NCBI RefSeq assembly: GCF_900142005.1
Contig: NZ_FQZL01000020.1
Location: 1 to 64,000 of the forward strand
Length of the DNA: 64,000 bases
Reading direction: 5' to 3'
Source: Dethiosulfatibacter aminovorans DSM 17477
Lineage (GTDB): Bacteria > Bacillota > Clostridia > Tissierellales > Dethiosulfatibacteraceae
A program made the position numbers and the translations under genes. The notes beneath the pieces are model-generated. The model saw nothing but the letters and a program-made list of their open reading frames with translations, was not told the origin of the DNA and searched no databases. Below, one piece after another: positions 25,862 through 35,272 of the stretch. The stretch's first letter is position 1; the number at the start of each line of letters is the position of its first letter.

Positions 25862-26398
25862 TCATTCTCCGAAAATTTTATTGACAACCGCAACAAACTC
25901 ATTGTATATGCAAATACCCTCAAGGGAATGGAAACATTTGACCAGTTCAGTATAATACCACTTTTGATCTTCGTATCCTGCATTGAATCTGTCCCATATT
26001 TCGTCACCAATTATATTCATGTCAAAAAGTATGCTTTTTACATTGCTGAGCTTGTCTGCACAAGATATGAGTTTAACGTCATGACAATCATTGTTTTTTA
26101 GTTCATTGATGGTTTCAAGCTTCCTTTCTTTCCATGACATGGTCTTATCCTCTTCACTTAAGTCCTTGACCAGTTCTGAAACCCTGACTCCGAAAAGAAT
26201 CTCTATCTCTTCATATGTCACATCTGCATCCTCTACAGAGTCGTGAAGAAGGGCTGCGACCACCATTTCTTCATCACAACCAAGCTGTGCCACATAACAT
26301 GCAGTATCAGTTAAATGAAATACATATGGTATGCTTGACCCTTTTCTTAATTGATTCTTGTGTTTTTCATTAACAAAATCCAAAGCCCGTTTAATCAT
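25862..26398 (-). CDS. HD-domain protein related to (p)ppGpp hydrolases
   Basis: A 178-residue single-domain protein. PYVFHLTDTA, AALLHDSVEDADVTYEEI and CADKLSNVKS supply the H...HD...D residues of the SpoT/MESH1 hydrolase fold. No synthetase or TGS domain is attached, so it may be a small alarmone hydrolase or hydrolyse another nucleotide. It starts 12 bases after the glycosidase stop and is probably cotranscribed. Confidence 0.75.
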   Translation of the reverse strand: MIKRALDFVNEKHKNQLRKGSSIPYVFHLTDTACYVAQLGCDEEMVVAALLHDSVEDADVTYEEIEILFGVRVSELVKDLSEEDKTMSWKERKLETINELKNNDCHDVKLISCADKLSNVKSILFDMNIIGDEIWDRFNAGYEDQKWYYTELVKCFHSLEGICIYNEFVAVVNKIFGE

Positions 26399-26410
26399 AG
26401 ATATCCCTTC

Positions 26411-28210
26411 CTAATTCACTATCAAATGACTCCAGTTGGTTATTTTCTCCTTGTCTCCAATAATGAAATATTTTGTTTCATGCGGTTTTATATCAATTAT
26501 TGTCGCTTTCTTGAAATCTTCCCTGTGCCTATTGAAACAGTCATACCTCAAAATAGCTGTCTTGACTGCATCATTTGAATTAAAATAGACTTCATAACGA
26601 AATTCACCATACATCAATTTGATTTTGTATACATTATCAATTATTTCCATATGATAGACATTAAGATCAATGAGAGGATACAAAGACTTCAAAGTGTGCT
26701 TCTCGAGGTCATTATAATTGGCGATATTGTCTGAATTCATTATAACATTTCCCATAACATATGACAAAAACAGCATAGAGTACTTCTCGTGCTTGTTCAA
26801 ATTGGACCCCTTGTTCTTTAAGGTGAATATTCCCGGAACGCTATTGAACATGTTCTTATTTAATCTATATCTGTTCAATGTGCTGACAAGGGAATTGTAG
26901 ACGCTTCTTCTTTCCTTTAGATTGCTGTTTTTTTCAGCCGTATTTTCCCAGGAATAACCATTCAGACAGCTGACACTACAGTAGTCAACTTTTTTAAATG
27001 CATTAACCAGAGGTGTGCCGCTTAGCATTATCCTGGTGCCTTTTGAAATTTCTTCAATATACGATATTGCCTCATTAAGTACCATACCTCTGTTCTTGCC
27101 TTTTCCAGGAATCATGCAGGAAGCATGCATATAGTCGACGTTTATAAATTCAAATCCACAGTTCTTCAGATAATCAAAAACTTCCTTCAGATAAACCTTG
27201 AATTCTTCATTTTGAATATCCAGTGCAAGGATTTTACCACCCAGAGACGAATCCCTGCCAGCCGCCACCTCTGCATTTTGGCTGTTTTTCAACAGCCATT
27301 CCTTATGGTTCTTATATATGCTTGATTTGTTGCTGCAGATAAATGGCGCAATCCATATTCCAGGGACATAACCCTTTTCCTTAATTTTATCTGCAACAAA
27401 TTTTAATCCCTGTGGAAATCCCTTGCTGGATTCCATCCAGTCTCCCAGGTTTGCTTCATATCCACCATCTATTTGAATTATATCATAGGCTATATTATTC
27501 TCACGGATACTATCAAGGTTGTTAATGATCTCCTTGCAATCAACTCCATGTCCATATCGTCCGAAACTTCTCCACATGGAAATTTTCCTGTTTTCAACAT
27601 TCTTTCCCTTCACAAGCTTAGAATAGTACTTCCACGAATCATCAACATCATATGACATCATGATTTTTAAAACTTCCATGGAATCCTCAACTTCAGTACC
27701 TGAAAGGTCTTTTAGGACCTTAATCTTCTTGTCAGATATATTACCGTAAAAAAATGTAAATCCCTTGTCTTCATTCAATGATGCAGCAAAAAGAGTTGAC
27801 TTGAAGCTTTTCAGATATGTATATCCCGTAGAATGAATACACCCTTTCTTTCTGACATAATCGACAAATCTGTAATCCCCATAGCTGTCATAGCCTCTGA
27901 TTCGATTCATCAACCCGGCTTTTTTCATTCTTTCAGTCTTTAGATACTCCCTGCTCTCGCTCATGCTTTGGTATCCATTTGAAAACATGCTGAAATAAGA
28001 TGCTCTGAAATTAAAGTCAAGCTCTATCCTCTCCAGGTAACATTTTTTAGTCGTTTTTAATACTATACTGTAGATTTCACCATTCCTTATGTTTTCAGTT
28101 TTAATTTCCAGATGTATTCCATCTTTGCGTGCCTTATCCAAATCATTGAATTTTATTGTTTTTGTTTTGTTTCCTATACTTAGCTTAATAATGCCTTCAT
28201 CAAACTTCAT
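26411..28210 (-). CDS. GH36/alpha-galactosidase-like protein, catalytic acid apparently missing
   Basis: A 599-residue protein with an N-terminal beta-sandwich and a TIM barrel. IIQIDGGYEANLGDW near the start of the barrel and FINVDYMHASC (Asp359, nucleophile position) fit melibiase-type enzymes. The usual RIGPD-type acid/base segment reads CSVSCLNG, putting Cys415 where Asp is expected. It has no signal peptide. It starts at 28210 behind GGGAG and overlaps the stop of the GH2 gene by 8 or more bases. It may be inactive, or use other residues. Family assignment is firm, activity is not. Confidence 0.7.
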   Translation of the reverse strand: MKFDEGIIKLSIGNKTKTIKFNDLDKARKDGIHLEIKTENIRNGEIYSIVLKTTKKCYLERIELDFNFRASYFSMFSNGYQSMSESREYLKTERMKKAGLMNRIRGYDSYGDYRFVDYVRKKGCIHSTGYTYLKSFKSTLFAASLNEDKGFTFFYGNISDKKIKVLKDLSGTEVEDSMEVLKIMMSYDVDDSWKYYSKLVKGKNVENRKISMWRSFGRYGHGVDCKEIINNLDSIRENNIAYDIIQIDGGYEANLGDWMESSKGFPQGLKFVADKIKEKGYVPGIWIAPFICSNKSSIYKNHKEWLLKNSQNAEVAAGRDSSLGGKILALDIQNEEFKVYLKEVFDYLKNCGFEFINVDYMHASCMIPGKGKNRGMVLNEAISYIEEISKGTRIMLSGTPLVNAFKKVDYCSVSCLNGYSWENTAEKNSNLKERRSVYNSLVSTLNRYRLNKNMFNSVPGIFTLKNKGSNLNKHEKYSMLFLSYVMGNVIMNSDNIANYNDLEKHTLKSLYPLIDLNVYHMEIIDNVYKIKLMYGEFRYEVYFNSNDAVKTAILRYDCFNRHREDFKKATIIDIKPHETKYFIIGDKEKITNWSHLIVN

Positions 28211-31109
28211 AGGGTTCTCCCTTAAATGAAATTCTAAAGGTGTATTTATATTCAGCATTTTTGTTCAGTTTGTATTTATCCAATATTTCCGCATCTGTCA
28301 CTGCATCACCGCCTACACCTTTCTGTCCGTAATCAACATTTAAAACCGTTTTTTCTTCACGTTGCTCAATACTGAAATCAAATTTCCTTTCACCAATCGC
28401 TTCCACTTCTATGGAATTTATGTCACTATATGATTTCATCCACCTCACATCTGTACGGTTCCCTCTTTCCTGTTCATTCAAATAATCATAGTTGAAGTCC
28501 CTCAGCTGCAACTCATGAATCCCTGTCTTTGCACCTTTGTTTCTATCTATATAGTTTTCATGGGGACCCTTCCCATAATATCTTACAAAGTCAAGCTGTT
28601 CAGCAAGTTCAAACTGCATTCCAAATCTTGGCATTTCCTTTGTCGGCTCAATTTCATTATGAATAAGAAAATCACAGTTGTTTCTAATCTCATAACTTAA
28701 AAACGAAGGACTCTTGGCCAAAGGATATTCAATTTCAAAATATACAACAACCTTGTCAGCATACTTTTCAGTAATTGTATTTAATACTTTTTTCTTTTTC
28801 AGCACATTTTCCCACTGGTCATTTCTGTTTAATATATTTCTAAAAGTATTTTTATCCTTCCGTTTATCAACATCAGTAGCATCTCTATCAAATCTATGCA
28901 AAATTTCCTTATACAGAATATTTCCATTTCCCATGTTGATGTTTTTTATGTTCCCCGTCTTCTTGTTTATGATAATGCTGCATTCACTGTTTTTTATACT
29001 GATGAACTCTCCTGTTTCAAGAACTGTTAAGGGCTCGCCTTCAGTATCTTCTACAGCCTTGCATGCATACATGGAATCATATAATACAAATTGGTCCCAT
29101 GCAAGTTCAAAACCTTGGGGCGCCCAATCAACATCCTTTTTTAACATCCATGAAACTGTAAGTATATACTCACAATCTTCAACTTTCTCTATCTCTGGAG
29201 TAAATTCAAAAATGGTCTTTCCTCCCTCTGCTTTCAACTCCATTATTACATCTCTTTCATATATCTTGTTGCCATTTTCCGCTATGCTTATATTCAATAC
29301 AAAATCATCAAAAGTGAAATGCTTGTACCTGTTTTCAATTTCCAGTATTATACTGTCGCCATCTTCCCGTTTGAATGTATCAATATTTTGAAATACTTTC
29401 TTAATTTCATAGAACATAGGCTTAGGTGTACCCTCAATATCAATCAAACCTTCTCTTTCGATATTTTGGTTGCCATTTCTATATATGCCTATATCCTTCA
29501 TGTCCGAAATAAATCCACCACAAAGGTTGTTGTATTTCTTGTAGTTTTCCATATGCTCATACATGTTTCCAAGACAATTGCCTTCAATAAATGACAGCTT
29601 GCTGCTGAATACCGGCTTCTTGATATAGTCGCTTATCTTAAGAGATTTACTTTCATTAATCGCCTTTGTGTCCTTGAAAAAATTCTTTATTGATTTAAGT
29701 GTACCTATCTTTTGCTCAATTTCAATAGTCGGATACTGGGTGCAAAGCACATCTCCTCCTATTGAGCCAGTACTTCCAATATAGCTTACCGGTCTTGAAT
29801 CATCAAAATCATCCAAATAGTCTTTCATCATCAAATAGTTGAGTCCACAACCCGTATCCTTACCAAGATACCACATGACGATCGATGGATGGTTTTTATC
29901 TCTCTTTACAGTATTGGTTACTCTATTCAATGCAGCCCGGTTCCAGTCAAAGCCTTCAGGAAGTTTCTTAAGAGACTGGCTTGTATTGATTCCCAGTTCA
30001 GCTACCACATAAATTCCATATTTATCGCACAGGTCATAGAAGGCAGGATCGCTGGGAAAGTCGCAGGCTAAAACAGCATTTATATTATTTCGTTTAAGCA
30101 GCTTTATATCGTCTTCCCTTATATTTTTATCAACATCATCATTTGATATGCTTTCCAAATCCGTCCTGTTGACTCCTTTAAATATTATAGGTGTTCCATT
30201 GACAAGAAACTGTGATTTCCTTATCTCGACTTGTCTGAATCCATGTTTAATTCTTCTTTCCGACAAGACACTATCATCATTGTCCTTAAGTACTATATCA
30301 ACATCATAGAGATAAGGATTTTCATCATTCCACTTGATTGGCTTTTCAATGAGCTTGCATATGTACACTTTTTCTTCAGAATCCTTGTTGACTACAAAAC
30401 CCGCTGTCATTAGAACCCTGTTACCTATTCTAAGTTCAAGCTTCAAATCCCTGTTTTTTTCTGTTGAATTTTCAACCCAGGTTTCCACACACAGTCTTGC
30501 ATCCTCATAATCATCGTCAAAAGTGCTCCTGACAAAGAGATCTTTTATAAATATTTCAGGTTCCGAATGCAATTCTATACTTCTGAAAATCCCGCTCAAA
30601 AACCAATCCATTGAACAATCAAGGAATGAAGCATTGGAAAATCTTTGTACTTTTAATGCCAGCAGGTTTTTACCCGGTTTGACAAATTTCGTCATATCAA
30701 AATAGAGGTCACCCATGGTACCCAGTGAATAACCAACTTTCTCTCCATTAACCCACACTTCTATACTGGACTTGACTCCTCCAACTTTGAGAAAAGCTTT
30801 TCGTCCCTCCCATGAAGATGGTATTTCAATCGTTTTTCTATAATAACCGGTATGTACAGGTTTATCAAAAATACCTGTAGTCCTGTCGATTTTTCTGTTC
30901 AAGTTCTTGATAACGTTCTCATAATTCTTTTCAGGACTTCCGTGGCCTTCCATCTGCCATACAAAAGGAATATCTATAACATCCCAATCACTGTCATCAA
31001 ATTCGTAATCTAGATAGTTGTATTCATTGGAGTGTTTTTCAATATATTTGGATTTCCATCCACTACATATATTTATTGTCCATCTTTCTCTTTTTTCAGA
31101 AAAGTCCAT
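28200..31109 (-). CDS. GH2 (LacZ-like) protein with altered catalytic residues
   Basis: A 969-residue beta-galactosidase homologue with sugar-binding, Ig-like, TIM-barrel and C-terminal bgal-small domains (RYYGKGPHENYIDRNKGA, RGNRTDVRW). The acid/base motif, normally WSLGNESG, reads WYLGKDTG with Lys417-Asp418. The segment that normally carries the nucleophile (CEYAHAMGNSLG) reads SKLSFIEGNCLG with Lys504 in place of Glu. These changes predict little or no classical beta-galactosidase activity. The start at 31109 is chosen for GGGAG eight bases upstream. There is no signal peptide. Confidence 0.8.
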   Translation of the reverse strand: MDFSEKRERWTINICSGWKSKYIEKHSNEYNYLDYEFDDSDWDVIDIPFVWQMEGHGSPEKNYENVIKNLNRKIDRTTGIFDKPVHTGYYRKTIEIPSSWEGRKAFLKVGGVKSSIEVWVNGEKVGYSLGTMGDLYFDMTKFVKPGKNLLALKVQRFSNASFLDCSMDWFLSGIFRSIELHSEPEIFIKDLFVRSTFDDDYEDARLCVETWVENSTEKNRDLKLELRIGNRVLMTAGFVVNKDSEEKVYICKLIEKPIKWNDENPYLYDVDIVLKDNDDSVLSERRIKHGFRQVEIRKSQFLVNGTPIIFKGVNRTDLESISNDDVDKNIREDDIKLLKRNNINAVLACDFPSDPAFYDLCDKYGIYVVAELGINTSQSLKKLPEGFDWNRAALNRVTNTVKRDKNHPSIVMWYLGKDTGCGLNYLMMKDYLDDFDDSRPVSYIGSTGSIGGDVLCTQYPTIEIEQKIGTLKSIKNFFKDTKAINESKSLKISDYIKKPVFSSKLSFIEGNCLGNMYEHMENYKKYNNLCGGFISDMKDIGIYRNGNQNIEREGLIDIEGTPKPMFYEIKKVFQNIDTFKREDGDSIILEIENRYKHFTFDDFVLNISIAENGNKIYERDVIMELKAEGGKTIFEFTPEIEKVEDCEYILTVSWMLKKDVDWAPQGFELAWDQFVLYDSMYACKAVEDTEGEPLTVLETGEFISIKNSECSIIINKKTGNIKNINMGNGNILYKEILHRFDRDATDVDKRKDKNTFRNILNRNDQWENVLKKKKVLNTITEKYADKVVVYFEIEYPLAKSPSFLSYEIRNNCDFLIHNEIEPTKEMPRFGMQFELAEQLDFVRYYGKGPHENYIDRNKGAKTGIHELQLRDFNYDYLNEQERGNRTDVRWMKSYSDINSIEVEAIGERKFDFSIEQREEKTVLNVDYGQKGVGGDAVTDAEILDKYKLNKNAEYKYTFRISFKGEPYEV

Positions 31110-31189
31110 AAAATCATCTCCCGTCATTTTTGCAGCATCTAAAACCAACACAATCCACTCAGTGTCCGGCGCGACTTTGCTGCAGTGTA

Positions 31190-31219
31190 TAGTTACATCT
31201 ATTTTATCACTATTGTCAA
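31190..31219 (-). promoter_or_regulatory. Possible promoter of the GH2-GH36 operon
   Basis: Minus strand TTGACA, 18 bases, TAACTA, about 80 bases before the GH2 start. Confidence 0.4.
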
Positions 31220-31251
31220 TTATAAAACAAGATTCAAATTACTTATATCAA

Positions 31252-31279
31252 TTGACTTTTTTTAAATATGAACTATAAT
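31252..31279 (+). promoter_or_regulatory. Promoter of the corrinoid reactivase gene
   Basis: TTGACT, 16 bases, TATAAT, giving a leader of about 37 bases. Confidence 0.75.
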
Positions 31280-31322
31280 TAAATCAGGCTATTTACTTGA
31301 TTAATAAGATTTGGAGATTTTT

Positions 31323-33095
31323 ATGAATAAAGCAGAAGTATTCTTTAACCATAGCAATAAGGCTATACGTGTCGAAAAGGGTACTCTTCTTTCTGATGCC
31401 TGTTCTATGGCCGGCTATCCCCTGGACCTGGTTTGCGGAGGCAAAGGTACATGCGGAAAATGCAAGGTGACAATCAGATGCAACGGCAAAAAAGAAGAGG
31501 TTCTTTCCTGCATCACAAAAGTTGAAAAAGACGTGACAGTTTATTTGAATCCTGAAGATATCAAAAAAGACGCTGCCATCCTTACTAATGGAGGAGAAAA
31601 ATTCAATTTTAATCCTTCAATAGGTAAAAAATATATTAGGAAAACTGATATCCCCTTGAACCACTGTGGATATTATTGGGAATATTTCAAGAAAGAACTC
31701 AATCTTGAAATCGACTACAATACAACTAAAACCCTTGAAAGGGTCATCAACAATAATAATGTTGACGGATTTACTATTGTGTATGACAAAAGCAAGCTGA
31801 TAGATGTTCAAGAGAATGATCAGTCACATCTATTGTACGGCGCAGCCATAGACATAGGAACAACTTCTGTTGTCATGTATCTGTATGATATGTGCACAGG
31901 CAAGCTTATAGGTACTTATTCAGACCTGAATCAGCAAATATCCAGAGGAGCGGATGTAATAAGCAGAATAATGCACTGCACTTCAAATGAAGATGGAATA
32001 GATGAACTTCAAAGAAAAATAATACAAACTATAAACGGACTTCTTGACAGGGCAGAAAAAGATTATCCGCATCTACCCTACAATCTGTATCAAACAATAA
32101 TTTGCGGGAACAGCACCATGCAGCATCTGTTTCACGGCTTCAATCCGTCAAACCTTGGAATGTCTCCTTTTGTTTCAATATACAAGGATGAAATAAAGTC
32201 AAGAGGAACAGAACTTGGAATACAGGGTCCTGCCAGCAACCATATTACGTTCCTGCCGTTACTTGGAGGGTTTGTCGGAGCGGATACAACTGCAGTATTG
32301 ACAGCATTGAAGGATGACCCTAAGATAAAGCTTGTTGTAGACCTTGGAACAAACGGCGAAATAGGAATAGGCAACAACGACAGATACATTGTAGCCTCTA
32401 CCGCCTGTGGTCCGGCTCTTGAGGGTGCCGGATTGGAATACGGCATGAGAGGTACGACTGGAGCCATAGAAAGATTTGAAATACTGGATGGAAAAGCATT
32501 ATATTCAGTAATAGGAAATACAAAAGCCAAAGGGATTTGTGGATCAGGAATTGTTGATATTGTTGCAGAACTCTTTAAATTCGGTTTCATAAACGCATCC
32601 GGTAAAATGCTTTCCCAGGAGGAATTCGACAAACTGAGGCCAAACTGCAGCTTGACCCATAGAATATGCAACCATAACGGAATTACGGCTTTCCAGCTTG
32701 TACTTCCTGAAGACAGTGTAAATGGAGACGGAGTTTTCGTAACACAAAAGGATATAAGACAAATCCAGCTTGCGAAAAGCGCAATATATACGGGATGTGT
32801 AATGCTTATTGAAAAGTACGGCATTACAGAAAACAATCTTGACGAGATACTACTTGCAGGAGCCTTCGGCAACTATATAAACATCAAGAATGCCGAAAGT
32901 ATTGGACTGCTTCCCTATTTTGAAAATGTAACAGCAAAATCCATTGGAAACGCTGCAGGTACCGGAGTACAGATGTATCTCCTGGATGAAGATGTTTCAA
33001 GTACATGCAGGGAAATAGTATCAAACACCACCCATCTTGAACTGGCTTCAGATCCTGAATTCCAGAACAACTACATCATGAGCATGGGATTCTAG
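31323..33095 (+). CDS. RACo-type ASKHA ATPase/ferredoxin for corrinoid reactivation
   Basis: A 590-residue protein of the DUF4445/RACo group. The N-terminal [2Fe-2S] domain has CGGKGTCGKC near residue 35. The C-terminal ASKHA domain begins AAIDIGTTSVVMYLYD near residue 175 and contains DLGTNGEIG and LAGAFGNYI motifs. Known members use ATP to reduce inactive cob(II)amide in corrinoid methyltransferase proteins. GGAG precedes the ATG at 31323. The next gene is 9 bases downstream. No corrinoid protein is in the window, so the client is encoded elsewhere. Confidence 0.9.
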   Translation: MNKAEVFFNHSNKAIRVEKGTLLSDACSMAGYPLDLVCGGKGTCGKCKVTIRCNGKKEEVLSCITKVEKDVTVYLNPEDIKKDAAILTNGGEKFNFNPSIGKKYIRKTDIPLNHCGYYWEYFKKELNLEIDYNTTKTLERVINNNNVDGFTIVYDKSKLIDVQENDQSHLLYGAAIDIGTTSVVMYLYDMCTGKLIGTYSDLNQQISRGADVISRIMHCTSNEDGIDELQRKIIQTINGLLDRAEKDYPHLPYNLYQTIICGNSTMQHLFHGFNPSNLGMSPFVSIYKDEIKSRGTELGIQGPASNHITFLPLLGGFVGADTTAVLTALKDDPKIKLVVDLGTNGEIGIGNNDRYIVASTACGPALEGAGLEYGMRGTTGAIERFEILDGKALYSVIGNTKAKGICGSGIVDIVAELFKFGFINASGKMLSQEEFDKLRPNCSLTHRICNHNGITAFQLVLPEDSVNGDGVFVTQKDIRQIQLAKSAIYTGCVMLIEKYGITENNLDEILLAGAFGNYINIKNAESIGLLPYFENVTAKSIGNAAGTGVQMYLLDEDVSSTCREIVSNTTHLELASDPEFQNNYIMSMGF

Positions 33096-33104
33096 GAGGC
33101 TATA

Positions 33105-33743
33105 ATGAAAGAAGTGTTTAAACCAACCATAAAACTTGACAAGAAAAAGATATATACCAGAATCAGAGTCAGAGAAGATTCTCCGATTTACGATACCATA
33201 GATGAACTTTATGAAAAATATGTGGAAAATATTGAAGACAGAATTGAATTCCAGGTTATCTATAGCGTTAAACCAAATGAATTCAACTTTGACATTTCCG
33301 ATGTAGACAACTGCGAAAAGGTTGTATTCTGTTATGCAACCATAGGTAATCCTTTAAACGACGATATAGTAAAACTCTTCGATGACAAGAACTACCTTGA
33401 AGGATATTTGTTGAATGAAGTTGCAAACGACATAGTTATGGAAGCTACAAACCAGCTATATTCCTATCTGAAAAAAAGAATGAAAGAAATGGGATATTTC
33501 CTTACAAAAAGATATTCCCCAGGCGAATGCACCTTCGAAATGGAATACCAAAAGCCCATAATGGAAGAACTAGAAAAGGACTTTGACGTTAATGGAGAAT
33601 TGACTGAATCCTTCATGATAAATCCCGAGAAATCAACCCTTTACATTTATGGCGCAGATAAGAATATTCCTGAATTGGAAGTTGATTTTGACTGCAGCAC
33701 CTGCCAGTCACACAACTGTCCTTTCAGAAGAGAAGGTATATAG
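33105..33743 (+). CDS. B12-dependent methionine synthase activation-domain-like protein
   Basis: A 212-residue protein resembling the free-standing activation-domain-like proteins found beside corrinoid methyltransferases. RYSPGECTFEMEYQKPIMEEL matches the RxSPGY-type segment of the MetH reactivation domain. The C-terminus ends in CSTCQSHNCPFR, a CxxCx4C set that could bind a metal or cluster. It is cotranscribed with the RACo gene and followed by a strong terminator. Role in corrinoid handling is inferred. Confidence 0.75.
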   Translation: MKEVFKPTIKLDKKKIYTRIRVREDSPIYDTIDELYEKYVENIEDRIEFQVIYSVKPNEFNFDISDVDNCEKVVFCYATIGNPLNDDIVKLFDDKNYLEGYLLNEVANDIVMEATNQLYSYLKKRMKEMGYFLTKRYSPGECTFEMEYQKPIMEELEKDFDVNGELTESFMINPEKSTLYIYGADKNIPELEVDFDCSTCQSHNCPFRREGI

Positions 33744-33761
33744 ATGTATTCAAAAACTAAA

Positions 33762-33792
33762 GGAACTGTCCCGACGGACAGTTCCCTTTTTT
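33762..33792 (+). terminator. Bidirectional terminator between the reactivase operon and the PocR gene
   Basis: GGAACTGTCC-cgac-GGACAGTTCC, a perfect 10-bp stem followed by CTTTTTT; the complementary side carries A-rich DNA and serves the convergent gene. Confidence 0.9.
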
Positions 33793-35051
33793 CAACTTTC
33801 TTTTCTGAACTTTCTTGGAGTCTTTCCAGTAATCTTCTTGAATACCTTGGTAAAATAACTTTGGTCTTCGTATCCTACGAACAGAGCTATATCAAGAATT
33901 TCCATATCCGTATCCTTCAAAAGCTCCCTGCTCCTCTTTGTCCTTACTTCATTAAGGTATTCAGTAAAGCTCATTCCCATCTCCTGTTTAAACAGCTTGG
34001 AAAGATAGGAAGAATTGATATGAAGGTAATTTGACACCTTGGCAAGCGTTATTTTGTTCATATAGTTGGCATTTACATGCTGTATTGTCTGACTAACAAT
34101 ATATGAATTACCTGAATAGATGTTTCCAAAAACATTCTCCACGAAGTGATCCGTTATTTTTGCCGACCAGTTAATCAATTCCTGTATATTGTCAATACTG
34201 TTAAGAGAGTTTATCAAATCAAAGTTTATACCAAATATTTTCTGGAGTGACGCTCCCCCCTCAACAGAAGCTCTGGACAATATTGTACATAATTCAAGAA
34301 CCCTTGCCTTTATTACCTCTATATTTCCTCCTTCCAGAAGAAGAACCTCATTCAACAAGGATTTGAATATCTCTTTGGCGCCTGTACTATCGCCATCCTT
34401 CACCTTCCTTATAAGTTCCTTTTCCTTTTCATAAGGATATACCATCTCGATATTGAGCTTCTTATACTCGTGTATGTTCTCCCCTATTCTGGCCTGTTCC
34501 TTATAATTGGTGTTGATTTTTTCATATTCTGTCTGACAGGAATACATACTCATAACACAACAATTCAACAGATATGCCAAATGATTGACCTTGCCCGGGG
34601 TATAAATCTTCATATTCCTCAGAAACAATGTAATCTTTGAAAATATGTCCATACTGGCTTCATGTATCTTGAAAAGATCCTTAACAGTATCTTCGACAAT
34701 CGGACCCATTGCTATGGGACCGGCAATAAAAGCTCCGAAAAATTCACTTTCCTTTAAAATCGCTATGGAAATATTAACAAATCCGGAAGGACAAACAAAT
34801 ATGTAAGGCTCCCCTAATTTGGCAGCAAGTTCCGATGAAAAAACGAGGTTGTTCCCGCAAACACTGTTCTTTTTACTGTATATATCGAAAAAACAGCAGA
34901 TCTTCTTTTCATTTAAGCTTTCAGCTATTATATCCATATTGTCATCAAATACAGTAACAGGTACGTCTGTAGAAAAACTGAAAGAATCTATTGTATCCTG
35001 AATTACAGCAACATTGAGTTTGCCGCTTTCAAGAAATATATTACGTCCCAT
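33792..35051 (-). CDS. PocR-domain AraC-family transcriptional regulator
   Basis: A 419-residue regulator. Residues about 8-165 are a PocR sensory domain (GKLNVAVIQDTIDSF start, VCPSGFVNISIAI, FFGAFIAGP), a module linked to small hydrocarbon or corrinoid-pathway signals. The last 100 residues contain two AraC helix-turn-helix motifs (ITLAKVSNYLHINSSYLSKLFKQEMGMSF and the following EILDIALFVGYEDQSYFTKVFKK). AGGAGG precedes ATG 35051. It is divergent from the MtaA-thioredoxin gene and probably controls it through the palindrome at 35109. Confidence 0.88.
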   Translation of the reverse strand: MGRNIFLESGKLNVAVIQDTIDSFSFSTDVPVTVFDDNMDIIAESLNEKKICCFFDIYSKKNSVCGNNLVFSSELAAKLGEPYIFVCPSGFVNISIAILKESEFFGAFIAGPIAMGPIVEDTVKDLFKIHEASMDIFSKITLFLRNMKIYTPGKVNHLAYLLNCCVMSMYSCQTEYEKINTNYKEQARIGENIHEYKKLNIEMVYPYEKEKELIRKVKDGDSTGAKEIFKSLLNEVLLLEGGNIEVIKARVLELCTILSRASVEGGASLQKIFGINFDLINSLNSIDNIQELINWSAKITDHFVENVFGNIYSGNSYIVSQTIQHVNANYMNKITLAKVSNYLHINSSYLSKLFKQEMGMSFTEYLNEVRTKRSRELLKDTDMEILDIALFVGYEDQSYFTKVFKKITGKTPRKFRKES

Positions 35052-35108
35052 ATGGTCCTCCTGGAAATTATTTACAATTTTGTATATCATTTTTACAAAT
35101 ATTCACTA

Positions 35109-35137
35109 GGTTTCATGTTATAAAATAACGGGAAACC
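35109..35137. promoter_or_regulatory. 29-bp inverted repeat, candidate PocR/AraC operator
   Basis: Arms GGTTTCatGTTAT and ATAACggGAAACC match at 11 of 13 pairs around a 3-base centre. It lies between the divergent regulator and MtaA-like genes. Copies of TTTGTATATnA(a/t)TTTACAA flank it at about 35078-35098 and 35143-35165. Confidence 0.5.
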
Positions 35138-35272
35138 GCTTTTTTGTATATAAATTTACAATTTTCAGCATTCACGATACTATTTTTTTACAATTAATTT
35201 ATGTATAATGTTACCATCAAGCAAAATAAAAATCAAGTAAACAGCCAAATATTTATCGGAGGAAATTTAAAA

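Noticed and set aside
28714..29391. Plus-strand 225-codon open frame inside the GH2 gene
   Set aside because: Antisense to the glycosidase, phenylalanine/serine-rich as expected for the complement of a lysine/glutamate-rich gene, with no start signals.
32132..32872. Long open frame (246 codons) on the minus strand inside the RACo gene
   Set aside because: It is antisense to a fully conserved gene, has no ribosome-binding site and a low-complexity serine/proline-rich product; it is a codon-bias shadow.
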